NCBI RefSeq assembly: GCF_014207185.1
Contig: NZ_JACHCP010000005.1
Coordinates: 400,475 to 464,474 of the forward strand
Length of the DNA stretch: 64,000 nt
Direction of reading: 5' to 3'
From: Rhodanobacter sp. A1T4
GTDB taxonomy: Bacteria; Pseudomonadota; Gammaproteobacteria; Xanthomonadales; Rhodanobacteraceae
Both the position numbers and the translations under genes were made by a program. The notes under the pieces were generated by a model. The model searched no databases. It was not told the DNA's origin and worked only from the letters and a program-made list of their open reading frames with translations. The stretch's first letter is position 1; each line of letters begins with the position of its first letter. Positions 1 to 9,314 of the stretch are shown piece after piece.

Positions 1-3000
1 GCCAGGATGATCCGCGCGCTGGCCTGGACCAGAATGCGATCCTCGCTGGACAGCTGCTGCGACGGACGGACGAAAATGCCGCCGGGGCGATCGAGCAGAC
101 TGGCTTCGCTGCCCGAGGCGATCAGGCCCATGATCTGGTCCTGCAGCTCCTGCCGGTAGCCGGCGCGATCTTCGTTCCAGATCACCAGATCCACCGCCAG
201 GCCCTTCAGTCGCCAGTATGCGTGCGCCTGCACCAGCTGACGCACCAGTTCGATTCGCGCGGGGTCGGCGATCTGCAGCAGCACAATGGGTAGATCACCC
301 GAAATCGACTGTCCCCACAGGCCGGACTGGCCGCGGCGGTTGGCCGCGATCATGCCGGGCTCGGCGCGCATGTTGGCATTCGGGTAGATGATCGAGGTGG
401 CCATGTGCTCGTACAGCTGCGCATCGGCCAGCGAGGCGTTGAGCTGACGCAGCAGCACCTGACTGTGCGTCCAGGCCAGGTCGAATACGCGGTCGGCCAG
501 ATGGCGGTCGCGGTATTTGCCGATCAGTTGCACGCAGGCGTCGCGGGTGTCAGCCGTGCCGGTGACGAAATCCACCGTGGCGGATTGCTCCGGCTCCAGC
601 GTGATGCGACAGCGGATGGCCACGATCGGATCGAGCACCGAGCCTTGGCTGTTGGATAGTTGCGCATATGGATCACTCGCTGTACCCATCGCCAGCGGTG
701 CGGCGGCGCTGCGGCCGCGGCCGATAAAGCGCGCGCGATCGGTTTCGTAGGAGATCTCGTCGATGTCACCGTTGTGCACGGCCAGCAGGTGGCACATCCA
801 TGGCACCGCTTCGTCGTGCGCGCGTGGGCGACGGGTGCAGAGGATCGCCTGCAGCTCGGGGACCAGCTCGGTCTGCACGAACAATTTGCTGAAGGCTGGA
901 TGCATCGCATCGGCGATCGGCGGCGCCAGTACCACTTCGGCAAAGCTGGTCAGCTCGATCGTGCGACGCGTGCGGCTGCGGTTGGTGATGCGCGTGCGGC
1001 GCAGCTCAATGTCGTCTTCGGGCGAGACCACGATTTCGGTGTGCGCATCGAACTCGCGTTCGCGCACGCGGAACTCGGCGCGAGCATCGGAGAAGATCGC
1101 CTCGAACAACTCGGTTTTCTTCAACGTCGGCTGATGCGCGGTCGACCAGTAAGCGCCGCTGGCGACGTCGCGCAAGTAGCAGAACATGCCCCAGTTGTCG
1201 CTGGTGATGTCTTCGCGCCAGCGCGTGAGCGCCATGTCGCGGCAGCGGCTGTAGCCGCCGCCGGCGCTGCTGACCATCACGTGATAGCGGCCGTTCGACA
1301 GCAGCTGCACCGCGGGACGTGCGCGATCCGGATCGGTGAACACACGCAGTCGCGCCTCGGCCGCACGCGATTGGCCGTCCATTTCGGGGAAGCCGGAAGC
1401 GTGCAGGTATTCCGCCGCGGTCTTTGGCACGCGTTCCTGCAGCAGCAGACTGGTGGCCTGGAACTGCGGGTCGGATTCGAAACGCCGCTGCATCGGTTTG
1501 TCCAGCAGCGCGTAGGCGAGCGCCAGCAGGCTCATGCCCTGATGGTGGACCATGAAGGATTGCACCAGTGCCGAAGTCTGGCCCAATGGCAACCGTGCGG
1601 GGGTGTAGTCGATGGCCTCGTAGAATCCCAGGCGCCCTTCCGCGCCCACTTCGACCAGTCGCTGCATGTTACGAGTGGCCGCGGCCGGCGCCACCATCAT
1701 CGCCATCACGGTGGCGTACGGCGCGATCACCACGTCGTCGCCCAGCCCGCGCTTCAGGCCCAGACCTGGCACGCCGAAGGCGCGATACTGATAGGTGAAG
1801 TGTGCATCGAGCGTGTTGTAGCCGGATTCGGAAACGCCCCATGGCACGTTCAGCTGGGTACCGTATTCGATCTGACGGGCCACGGCGGCGCGACAGGTCT
1901 GGTCCAGCAGGGTGCCTTCATAGCTTGGCATCACCAGCATCGGCATCAGGTATTCGAACATCGAACCGGTCCACGAGAGCAACACCGGCTGCCCGCCGCT
2001 GGTGGTCAGCAGGCGACCCAGCGAGAACCAGTTGTCCTGCGGCAGCTGGCCCTGCGCGATCGCCACGAAGCTGGCCAGTCGCGCTTCCGATGCCAGCAGG
2101 TCATAAAAGCCCGCATCGAGTCGCCGCTCGTCGACGTTGTAGCCGATCGCCAGCAGGTCGCGTGCCCGGTCGTACAGAAAACGATAATCCATCAGCGCCA
2201 GTTCGCCGCTCTCCAGCGCGACCTGTTCAAGTAGCGCGATACGCTCGCGTGCGCGTTCACGCAGCGTTTCCGCGTCGGCCTCGTCGGGCCAGCACAGCGG
2301 CTCGATGCGCGAGAGCTGCAGCAGCGTTGGAATGCCCTTGAAGTTGGCGTCGTCGTCCGGTGGCGGGTCGAGATGGAAGTGGCTGGTTTCATCCAGCAGA
2401 TCGCTGCATTGCTGTAGCAGGGCATCAAGCCAGAACTCGGTATCGCTATCGGCTTCGACGGCGAGTGTGTGCGCCAGTGCATGCGCCTGGTCGAGCAGAG
2501 TTTGCAACAGTACAACGGCGGCACCGGTCGTCGCCGGCAGCGACGCCAGGGCGGCTTCCAGCGGTCGCTGCAATGGACTCAAGGAACCGGCGGTGGCTGA
2601 GTCCATCGAGGCCTGCAACACGGTAAGCGTATCGAGCAGGCCTTGCAGCGCGCGCGGCTGGAACACCGGTTCGTCGGCGACGGCGAGCAAGCCGGGCCGC
2701 AACGTCAGCAGGTGACCAGCGAGATTGCCGCTGTCCACCGCCGAGATATACAGCGGCGCCAGCGGCTGCAGTGTTAGCGTGTCGTACCAGTTGTAGAAGT
2801 GCCCGCGATGGCGCGGTAGCAGACGCATCGTCGCCAGCGTCTGCATAGTGCGATCGAGCAGGCGCCCGGCGCTGAGAAAACCGAAGTCGTACGCAGCGAG
2901 ATTGGCCAGCAGGGCCAGTCCGATATTCGTTGGTGACGTGCGATGCGCGATCGCCGGCGCCGGCTGTATCTGCACGTTGTCCGGTGGCAGCCAGTGATCG

Positions 3001-6000
3001 GCGGGCCCGACATGGGCATCAAAAAATGCCCAGGTCTTGCGCGCCAGCGAGCGCAGAAACTGCATCTGCGCGGCGGTCGGTGCAAACGCCGGCGGTACGT
3101 TCGGTTTGCTGATCCACCAGGCGATCGACGGCGAGAGCAGCCACAGCAGCAGCAGCGGTGCCGCTACCAGCAGCGCCATCGGCCGATGCCACGTCAGGAG
3201 CGCGGCCAGCACCACGGCGAGCACGGGGCCGATCCACATCAATCGCCACAGTGTGCCGGGCGCGTTGCTGCTGCGCTTTTCGACATCGCTAGAGGTTTGC
3301 CATTGCAGCAGCAGGCGTCGGCTGATCGTCATGCGCCACAGCGTGCGCAGGATCGCGTCGATGCTGTACAGCACTTCGTGTGGCAGCCATGCCAGACCCA
3401 GCGCCATGCGCGCCAGATGCTGGCCGGTGGAATGCATCGCGGCGCGCAGGTGCTGATCCATCTGCACTTCGGTCTGCTTCTGCACCAGATCGAGCATCGC
3501 CGACAGCACCGGTGGAATCAGTACCATCGCCAGTACGGCGAGCATCCACGAGAATGCGGGCGAAAGCAGAAACCAGCCGGCCAACAACAGCACCAACAGC
3601 GATGCCGGCACCAGACTGCGGCGCAAGTTGTCGAGAATCTTCCAGCGCGACAGTGCAGTCAGCGCATTCTTGCGCCAGCCGTGGGCGGTCGGTGTCCACG
3701 GCAGCAGCCAGGGCAGCAGCTGCCAGTCGCCGCGGATCCAGCGATGCCGGCGCTTGACGTCGGCGCTGTAGCGGGCCGGGTATTCCTCGTATAGCTGCAC
3801 ATCACTGAGCAGGCCGGAGCGGGCGTGGCTACCTTCGACCAGATCATGGCTGAGGATGGCGTTGTCCGGAAAGCGGCCTTCGAGGCTGAGCTCGAACGCA
3901 TCGATCGCGTAGATGCCCTTGCCGATGAACGAACCTTCGTGGAACACGTCCTGGTAGACGTCCGACACCATCTGCGTATACGGATCGATGCCGGCATCGC
4001 TGGCGTAGAGCTGCGCGTAGCGCGAGCGCGCCGTGCTGGGCAGGCTGATGCCCACGCGTGGCTGCAGCACGCCGTAACCCGACACCACGCGACGCAGCTC
4101 GGGGTCGTATACCGCGCGGTTGAGCGGATGATCGATCGCGCCGACAAACTCATGCGCCGACTCGCGCGGCAGCTGGGTGTCGGTGTCCAGCGTAATGACG
4201 TATTGCACGGTTGGCAGCGTGTCGATATCGCCGACGATCAGCATATAGCGCTCACGCGCACCGCCGCGCAGGAGTGCGTTGAGATCGGCCAGCTTGCCGC
4301 GCTTGCGCTCGCGGCCCATCCAGCTTTGTTCGGCGGCATTCCACTGGCGCGGACGATGGAACAGGAAAAACCGATCCATTTCTGCGGTGGCGTATTTGTC
4401 GTTGAGCGCCTCGATACGCCGCCTTGCCAGGCGCAGTAGCGCTTCATCGCCGGGCAACGTTTCCGTGTCGGCATCGGGAAAATCGGTGAGCAGCGCAAAA
4501 TGCAGCTGTGGGTCGCGGTTGCCAAGGAAGCGCACTTCCAGCGCTTCCACCAGCTCCTCGAGGTCGTTCGCGCTGCCAAACAGGCTGGGCACCACCACCA
4601 TCGTGCGAGCGCTCTCAGGGATGCCGGCCGAGTAATCCATGCGCGGCAGCTGTCGGGGTGGCACGGTCAATGTCGCGACCCAGTTGAGCAGGCTCATTGC
4701 CAACTGGCTGGCGAGGATGATCGACGGAATCGCGATGCCGATCAGTCCCCACGTCGGCAGATGATTGTGCGAGGCGGACACCACCAGCGCCCGCGCAAAG
4801 GCAAATGTCAGCAGCGCCAGCAGACCCAGGTAAATCGGTAGCGGTGCGCGGTCGAGCAGGCGGCGCATGGTTTGGGCAAAGGCGGGTCGCACGCCGAGAC
4901 TTTTCTCCAGCGCGTGGCGGCCCTTGTCGATAAGATAAAAGCCCACGTGCCGCGACACCAGGGTGTTGTCAGCCGCGCTATCGGTACGGCTCAGCGCCAG
5001 CGCCGCTTCGGCCACCTCGGGCTCGTTCAACCGATGCTTGCGCGAGATCGACTCAATCACATGGCGGTAGTCGTCACGTGTGGTGAAGTCCATCGTCGCG
5101 TAGACGCCGGCGGGATCTTCGCGCAGAAATTGATCGACGATGCTGGTCTGTTCGACGAAATCGCGCCAATCGATCGCCGACAGCGCACGCAGGCTGCCGA
5201 TGCTGTTGCCGATCGACACCTGATCCGCGGCCTGCTGCTGCGCTTCGAGCTGCACCAGGTGTTCGATGGTCTGGCCAGACTCGGACAGCCGTTGCTCGAT
5301 CCAGCTAAGTGGTAGTGCCAGTGCCGGGCTCTGGCCCTGCAGACGGCGGGCCATTTCGGCGACGAACGGACCGGTCATCGGTGGCTTGGAGCGTGCCATG
5401 TCGGCGACCACCAGCACGACGCTTTTCGGATCGCTCTCGGCGGTGGCGGTGAGGCTGTCGGCCCAGCGCGCGGCCTTGCCGCGGTACTGCCAGTCGGCGA
5501 TCACGCGCGCAGCGACGCGGCGCAGATTCTCGATCAGCGCCAGCCGCAGCATGATCGGGATCGCCCACAGCTCGCCGAGTTTGAGCGGCGTTACCGTCTG
5601 ATAGGCGTTGACGAAACGGGACAGGCTGGTGGTGTCGACGCGGCCATCGCCGTGCGAAATGATTTCCAGCGCGATGTCGTAGACACGCGGCAGTTCGGCC
5701 GAGGGGCCGCTCCCCAACCGTGGCAGTTCCTTGCTATAGCCCTTCGGCAGATGCCGGCGGGCGATGCGGATCTGCTCTTCGATCAGATAGAAATTGTCCA
5801 GCAGCCATTCGCCTGCGGGCGTGATGCGGCGTCGATGACGGGTCGCGGCGGTCAGTCGCTCGCAGGTGTGGGTGAGTACGGCTTCGTTGTCGCCCAGCCG
5901 GGCCAGCAGCAGGTTGCTGGTTTCATCAGGGCTCAGCCGATGCTGGCCGGCGAGCACCTGGCCGTGCCGCTCCATCTGGTCGGCGCTGAACAATTCCGAA

Positions 6001-6107
6001 CGCAGGGTCGGCTCTTGCTCTGGCTTGGTGCGAGCAGCTGCGCGTCGACGACGGAAAGCGCGCAAGCGGCGCAATTTGAGCAAATCGAATGTGCGGCCGA
6101 TGTCCAA
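1..6107 (-). CDS. ndvB: cyclic beta-1,2-glucan synthase NdvB (3' end outside window)
   Basis: About 2035 N-terminal residues are present and the frame runs off the left edge; family members have roughly 2800 residues. The order is a glycosyltransferase family 84 domain preceded and followed by membrane helices, a glucoamylase-like domain, then the start of a GH94 phosphorylase domain. Visible motifs are the DTD metal site in LDTDTQLPRE (near residue 640), RHRWIRGDWQL (near 789), the glucoamylase-like ESGYN and WTGSMFEYLMP (near 1320-1380), and NWGMFCYLRD opening the GH94 part (near 1636). The enzyme makes and cyclises beta-1,2-glucans at the inner membrane for osmoadaptation and host interaction; GH94 trims chain length. 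No ATG exists upstream in frame. I chose TTG at 6107, preceded by AAGGAAAG at suitable spacing. Identity is secure; the exact start is uncertain. Confidence 0.93.
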   Translation of the reverse strand, partial: MDIGRTFDLLKLRRLRAFRRRRAAARTKPEQEPTLRSELFSADQMERHGQVLAGQHRLSPDETSNLLLARLGDNEAVLTHTCERLTAATRHRRRITPAGEWLLDNFYLIEEQIRIARRHLPKGYSKELPRLGSGPSAELPRVYDIALEIISHGDGRVDTTSLSRFVNAYQTVTPLKLGELWAIPIMLRLALIENLRRVAARVIADWQYRGKAARWADSLTATAESDPKSVVLVVADMARSKPPMTGPFVAEMARRLQGQSPALALPLSWIEQRLSESGQTIEHLVQLEAQQQAADQVSIGNSIGSLRALSAIDWRDFVEQTSIVDQFLREDPAGVYATMDFTTRDDYRHVIESISRKHRLNEPEVAEAALALSRTDSAADNTLVSRHVGFYLIDKGRHALEKSLGVRPAFAQTMRRLLDRAPLPIYLGLLALLTFAFARALVVSASHNHLPTWGLIGIAIPSIILASQLAMSLLNWVATLTVPPRQLPRMDYSAGIPESARTMVVVPSLFGSANDLEELVEALEVRFLGNRDPQLHFALLTDFPDADTETLPGDEALLRLARRRIEALNDKYATAEMDRFFLFHRPRQWNAAEQSWMGRERKRGKLADLNALLRGGARERYMLIVGDIDTLPTVQYVITLDTDTQLPRESAHEFVGAIDHPLNRAVYDPELRRVVSGYGVLQPRVGISLPSTARSRYAQLYASDAGIDPYTQMVSDVYQDVFHEGSFIGKGIYAIDAFELSLEGRFPDNAILSHDLVEGSHARSGLLSDVQLYEEYPARYSADVKRRHRWIRGDWQLLPWLLPWTPTAHGWRKNALTALSRWKILDNLRRSLVPASLLVLLLAGWFLLSPAFSWMLAVLAMVLIPPVLSAMLDLVQKQTEVQMDQHLRAAMHSTGQHLARMALGLAWLPHEVLYSIDAILRTLWRMTISRRLLLQWQTSSDVEKRSSNAPGTLWRLMWIGPVLAVVLAALLTWHRPMALLVAAPLLLLWLLSPSIAWWISKPNVPPAFAPTAAQMQFLRSLARKTWAFFDAHVGPADHWLPPDNVQIQPAPAIAHRTSPTNIGLALLANLAAYDFGFLSAGRLLDRTMQTLATMRLLPRHRGHFYNWYDTLTLQPLAPLYISAVDSGNLAGHLLTLRPGLLAVADEPVFQPRALQGLLDTLTVLQASMDSATAGSLSPLQRPLEAALASLPATTGAAVVLLQTLLDQAHALAHTLAVEADSDTEFWLDALLQQCSDLLDETSHFHLDPPPDDDANFKGIPTLLQLSRIEPLCWPDEADAETLRERARERIALLEQVALESGELALMDYRFLYDRARDLLAIGYNVDERRLDAGFYDLLASEARLASFVAIAQGQLPQDNWFSLGRLLTTSGGQPVLLSWTGSMFEYLMPMLVMPSYEGTLLDQTCRAAVARQIEYGTQLNVPWGVSESGYNTLDAHFTYQYRAFGVPGLGLKRGLGDDVVIAPYATVMAMMVAPAAATRNMQRLVEVGAEGRLGFYEAIDYTPARLPLGQTSALVQSFMVHHQGMSLLALAYALLDKPMQRRFESDPQFQATSLLLQERVPKTAAEYLHASGFPEMDGQSRAAEARLRVFTDPDRARPAVQLLSNGRYHVMVSSAGGGYSRCRDMALTRWREDITSDNWGMFCYLRDVASGAYWSTAHQPTLKKTELFEAIFSDARAEFRVREREFDAHTEIVVSPEDDIELRRTRITNRSRTRRTIELTSFAEVVLAPPIADAMHPAFSKLFVQTELVPELQAILCTRRPRAHDEAVPWMCHLLAVHNGDIDEISYETDRARFIGRGRSAAAPLAMGTASDPYAQLSNSQGSVLDPIVAIRCRITLEPEQSATVDFVTGTADTRDACVQLIGKYRDRHLADRVFDLAWTHSQVLLRQLNASLADAQLYEHMATSIIYPNANMRAEPGMIAANRRGQSGLWGQSISGDLPIVLLQIADPARIELVRQLVQAHAYWRLKGLAVDLVIWNEDRAGYRQELQDQIMGLIASGSEASLLDRPGGIFVRPSQQLSSEDRILVQASARIIL

Positions 6108-6204
6108 TGTCCAACTTTCCTTCGGGTGTTCAGAGTGACACAGCCGGCGTGATGCCTCTATGCGCTTTCACCGCCGGCTTCTATCAGGTTCGCCGCTGCG
6201 TGTG

Positions 6205-6232
6205 ACGACTGCCAAGGCATCATGGCAGTCGT
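6205..6232. promoter_or_regulatory. perfect 10-bp inverted repeat between ndvB and acetyltransferase gene
   Basis: ACGACTGCCA and its exact complement TGGCAGTCGT are separated by 8 bases. The repeat sits about 100 bp upstream of both divergent starts, so it could be an operator or a hairpin. There is no T-run, so it is not a standard terminator. Function unknown. Confidence 0.4.
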
Positions 6233-6309
6233 GCCGAAAGATACGCTCCGCCGTGTGAAGATCACGCAGGCTACGATAGTCCAACTGATGCCTCTGCTGG
6301 AGTTACCCT

Positions 6310-6780
6310 GTGTCCTCGTTGCTGATTCGCACCGCCAGGCCCGACGATCTATCCGCCCTGCTTGCCTGGAATGCGGCGATGGCCTGGGAGACCGAAAAGA
6401 AGCGTCTCGATCCCGCTGTGCTCGAACGCGGCATCGCCGGCGTGTTCGCGATGCCGCAGCGTGGCTTTTATCTGATCGCCGAACGCGATGGTGTGCCGGT
6501 CGGCAGCCTGATGGTGACCTATGAGTGGAGCGATTGGCGCTGCGGTGACTTCTGGTGGATCCAGAGTGTTTATGTGACGCCCGAGGTACGCCGCAGCGGA
6601 GTCTTCCGCGCGCTGCACACGGAGGTGGAGCAGCGCGCGGTCGCCGCGAATGCGGTCGGCCTGCGGCTGTATGTGGAAACCGAGAATTCTCGGGCGCAGG
6701 CTACTTACGCTGATCTGGGCATGCAGCGCTGCCACTATTGGATGTATGAAAGTCTGCTGGCGGGCGGCAGCAAGGCCTAG
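6310..6780 (+). CDS. GNAT-family N-acetyltransferase
   Basis: This 156-residue protein starts at GTG. It has a GNAT fold: VPVGSLMVTY forms beta strand 4, and IQSVYVTPEVRRSGVFRAL is the acetyl-CoA pyrophosphate-binding segment, here RRSGVF in place of the usual Q/RxxGxG/A. The C-terminal LRLYVETENSRAQATYADLGM is the usual 'neighbour' segment. The substrate cannot be told from sequence; such single-domain enzymes acetylate small amines, amino acids or protein termini. It is divergent from ndvB. Its stop overlaps that of the opposing GGDEF-EAL gene within one CTAG palindrome, so both genes end on the same four bases. Confidence 0.85.
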   Translation: MSSLLIRTARPDDLSALLAWNAAMAWETEKKRLDPAVLERGIAGVFAMPQRGFYLIAERDGVPVGSLMVTYEWSDWRCGDFWWIQSVYVTPEVRRSGVFRALHTEVEQRAVAANAVGLRLYVETENSRAQATYADLGMQRCHYWMYESLLAGGSKA

Positions 6781-9245
6781 CTCAGCAAGGCTTCGAACGC
6801 CGCGGGTGGCATCGGCGCGCCGTACAGGAAACCCTGCAGCTGCGAGCAGCCGGCGCGGCGCAGAAAATCGCCTTGTGCCAGTGTCTCCACCCCTTCGGCG
6901 ACCACCTCTTTTTGCAGGCTGCGCGCCATCGCGATGATGGCCTGGGTGATGGCAGCGGTGCCCGCATCGCTGGTGACATCGCGCACGAAGGTGCGGTCGA
7001 TCTTCAGCGCATCGATCGGAAAATGTTTCAGATACGACAGGCTGCAATAGCCAGTGCCGAAATCATCCAGCGACAGGCGTACGCCGCGTTGCTTGATTCG
7101 CTGCAGCAATTCGGTGGTGGCATCGCCGCCGGACATCACCATGCGCTCGGTCAGCTCCAGCTCCAGCAGGCTCGCATCGAGCTGGCTTTCGTCGAGTACG
7201 GTATCGAGCCATGCGTAGAAATCCGCGCGTTGGAATTGCAGTGGCGATACGTTCACGGAGATGGGCACGGAAAGGCCGACATCTTTCCAGCGCTGCGCCT
7301 GCTGGCAGGCTTCGCGCAACACCCAGGCGCCAATCGGCAGGATCAGGCCAGTGTCCTCGGCGACCGGAATGAACTGGTCCGGTGCATACAGCTCCCGCCC
7401 GTCGGCACGCAGACGCAGCAGCGCTTCGGCACCGACGATGCGGCCAGTCTGCGCATCCACCTTTGGCTGATAATCCAGCGCGAGCTCCTGTCGGGTCAGC
7501 GCGTGGCGCAATGCCGTCTCGATCTTGCGCCGGGCCTGCGTGCGCTCGCTCATCGAAGCAGTGAAAAAGCGGTAGCCATGCTGACCTTGCGCCTTGGCTG
7601 CATACATCGCCGTTTGGGCCTGTTGCAGCAGCATTTCCGCATCGTCGGTATCGTCGGGATAGATGCTGACCCCGACGCTTACGCGCAAAGACAGCTCGGG
7701 CAGGTCGGTTACCCGTGTTTCCTGGCAATGGGCGATCAGGATCTGACAGCGACTGGCCACCTCGCCCACGCTGTCCAGGTGCGGCAGCATCACCACGAAT
7801 TCGTCGTCGCCGAAGCGGCTGATCAACTCCCCGCCAGGGAGGCTGCGCCGCAACTGTGCGGTCAGCGCACGCAGCACGCGGTCACCGCCGGCGAGGCCGT
7901 ACAGATCGTTGATCTGCTTGAAGTGATCAATGTCGATGTAGAGAACGGCCGCGCGTTGCTGACGGCGGGCGGCGGTGATCAACGACTGTTCGATATGCGT
8001 GTGCAGCTGGCTGCGATTGGGCAGGCCGGTGAGTGTGTCGTGCTGGGTGAGGTGGATCATCTTCAGCGCCAGCGCGCGGTTTTCGCTGACATCGTGAAAC
8101 ACCAGCACGCCGCCGATCACGTTGTCGGCATGGTCGTGGATCGGTGCAGAGGAATCTTCCACCGGTGTATCGAAACCGTGCCGGTGGCGTAGCAGTGTCC
8201 TGCCGGCGAGATCGGCGATGGTGTTGTGTTCGATCGCCGCGCGCAGCGGATTGATCACCGGCTGGCCGTTATGCGCGTCGAACAGCTGGAAGATCTCATC
8301 GATGGCGCGGCCTTGCGCTTCGCTACTGGTCCAGCCGGTCATTGCCTCGGCAATCGGGTTGAGCGAGGTAATGCGCAGCTGGGTGTCGGTGGTGATCACG
8401 GCGTCGCCGATCGAGCGCAGCGTCACCTCGGCCAGCTCGCGCTCGCGGTGCAGTGCATCCTCGAACGCCTTGCGCTGGCTGATGTCCTGCGCCTGCGACA
8501 CGAAATAGCGCGGCTGGCGGTATTCGTCCCGCACCACCGATACGCTGAGCTGGATGTGTACCACCCGGCCGTCCTTGTGGAAATTGCGCTTTTCCAGTTG
8601 GTAAGAGTCGCACTTGCCACTGAGCATCTCGTTGAGCAACTCCATGTCGCTCGCGAGATCGTCAGGGTGAGTGATGGTGGTGATATCCAGCGCCAGCAGT
8701 TCATCTTCGCGATAGCCGAGCATCTGGCAGCACGCGGCGTTGACTCGAAGGAAATGGCCGTCCGGATGAATCAGCGCCATGCCGATGGCGGCGTGCTGAA
8801 ACGCGCCGAAGAAGCGCTGCTCGCTTTCGTGAAGCTGCAGCTCCAGACTGCGCCGCTCGGTGATATCGACAAAGGTGGTGAACACGCCACGCACGGCGCC
8901 GACCTCATCAAGATCCGGCTGGAAATTGGCGTGCACGTAGCGCCGCTCGCTGCCGCCGAACAGCTCACCTTCATAGTGGGCCATGCGGCCGGCGAAGGCG
9001 CGTTCCAGCGCAAGTTCGATCTTCTGGTAATTGCGTCGCCCGCCCGCCTCGATCACGGTACGGCCAATCAGTTCCTGTGGATCGACGCCCAGCCATGTGC
9101 GGTGGGTTTCATTGGCATAGCGAAAGCGCTGCTCGTTATCGAGGTAGGCGAGCAGCACGGGTGCTCCACGCAGAACCTTCGCAGACCATTCCTGCGAATC
9201 TTTTTCAAGCGATGGCGATACCCTGGCAGGCTCGTGCGGCTGCAT
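6777..9245 (-). CDS. PAS-PAS-PAS-GGDEF-EAL cyclic-di-GMP protein
   Basis: This 822-residue soluble sensor has three PAS-type modules (about 20-140, 140-265 and 270-390), the latter two with PAC tails, followed by GGDEF (about 395-560) and EAL (about 570-820). The EAL domain looks catalytically complete: E607 in EALLR, ELTERMV, DDFGTGYCSL and VVAEGVET are all present, so c-di-GMP hydrolysis is expected. The GGDEF signature is changed to GDDEF (residues 479-483) and no RxxD inhibitory site precedes it, so cyclase activity and product inhibition are doubtful; it may act as a GTP-sensing regulatory domain. It follows the unrecognised gene at 9315-10469 by 69 bp in the same direction, so co-transcription is possible. 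The PAS input signal is unknown. No transmembrane segment is seen. Confidence 0.93.
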   Translation of the reverse strand: MQPHEPARVSPSLEKDSQEWSAKVLRGAPVLLAYLDNEQRFRYANETHRTWLGVDPQELIGRTVIEAGGRRNYQKIELALERAFAGRMAHYEGELFGGSERRYVHANFQPDLDEVGAVRGVFTTFVDITERRSLELQLHESEQRFFGAFQHAAIGMALIHPDGHFLRVNAACCQMLGYREDELLALDITTITHPDDLASDMELLNEMLSGKCDSYQLEKRNFHKDGRVVHIQLSVSVVRDEYRQPRYFVSQAQDISQRKAFEDALHRERELAEVTLRSIGDAVITTDTQLRITSLNPIAEAMTGWTSSEAQGRAIDEIFQLFDAHNGQPVINPLRAAIEHNTIADLAGRTLLRHRHGFDTPVEDSSAPIHDHADNVIGGVLVFHDVSENRALALKMIHLTQHDTLTGLPNRSQLHTHIEQSLITAARRQQRAAVLYIDIDHFKQINDLYGLAGGDRVLRALTAQLRRSLPGGELISRFGDDEFVVMLPHLDSVGEVASRCQILIAHCQETRVTDLPELSLRVSVGVSIYPDDTDDAEMLLQQAQTAMYAAKAQGQHGYRFFTASMSERTQARRKIETALRHALTRQELALDYQPKVDAQTGRIVGAEALLRLRADGRELYAPDQFIPVAEDTGLILPIGAWVLREACQQAQRWKDVGLSVPISVNVSPLQFQRADFYAWLDTVLDESQLDASLLELELTERMVMSGGDATTELLQRIKQRGVRLSLDDFGTGYCSLSYLKHFPIDALKIDRTFVRDVTSDAGTAAITQAIIAMARSLQKEVVAEGVETLAQGDFLRRAGCSQLQGFLYGAPMPPAAFEALLS

Positions 9246-9314
9246 GGTCGTTCCGTCCCCGTGTTCGGGCCATCATGCGCCTGCCTGCTGCCGTTGCCCA
9301 GTGACCCGGCGGCC

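Noticed and set aside
660..2234. Long rightward open frame (524 codons) inside the ndvB region
   Set aside because: It is antisense to the clearly conserved glucoamylase/GH94 coding frame; its product is His/Gln/Arg/Ala-rich, typical of a reverse-strand shadow in high-GC DNA.
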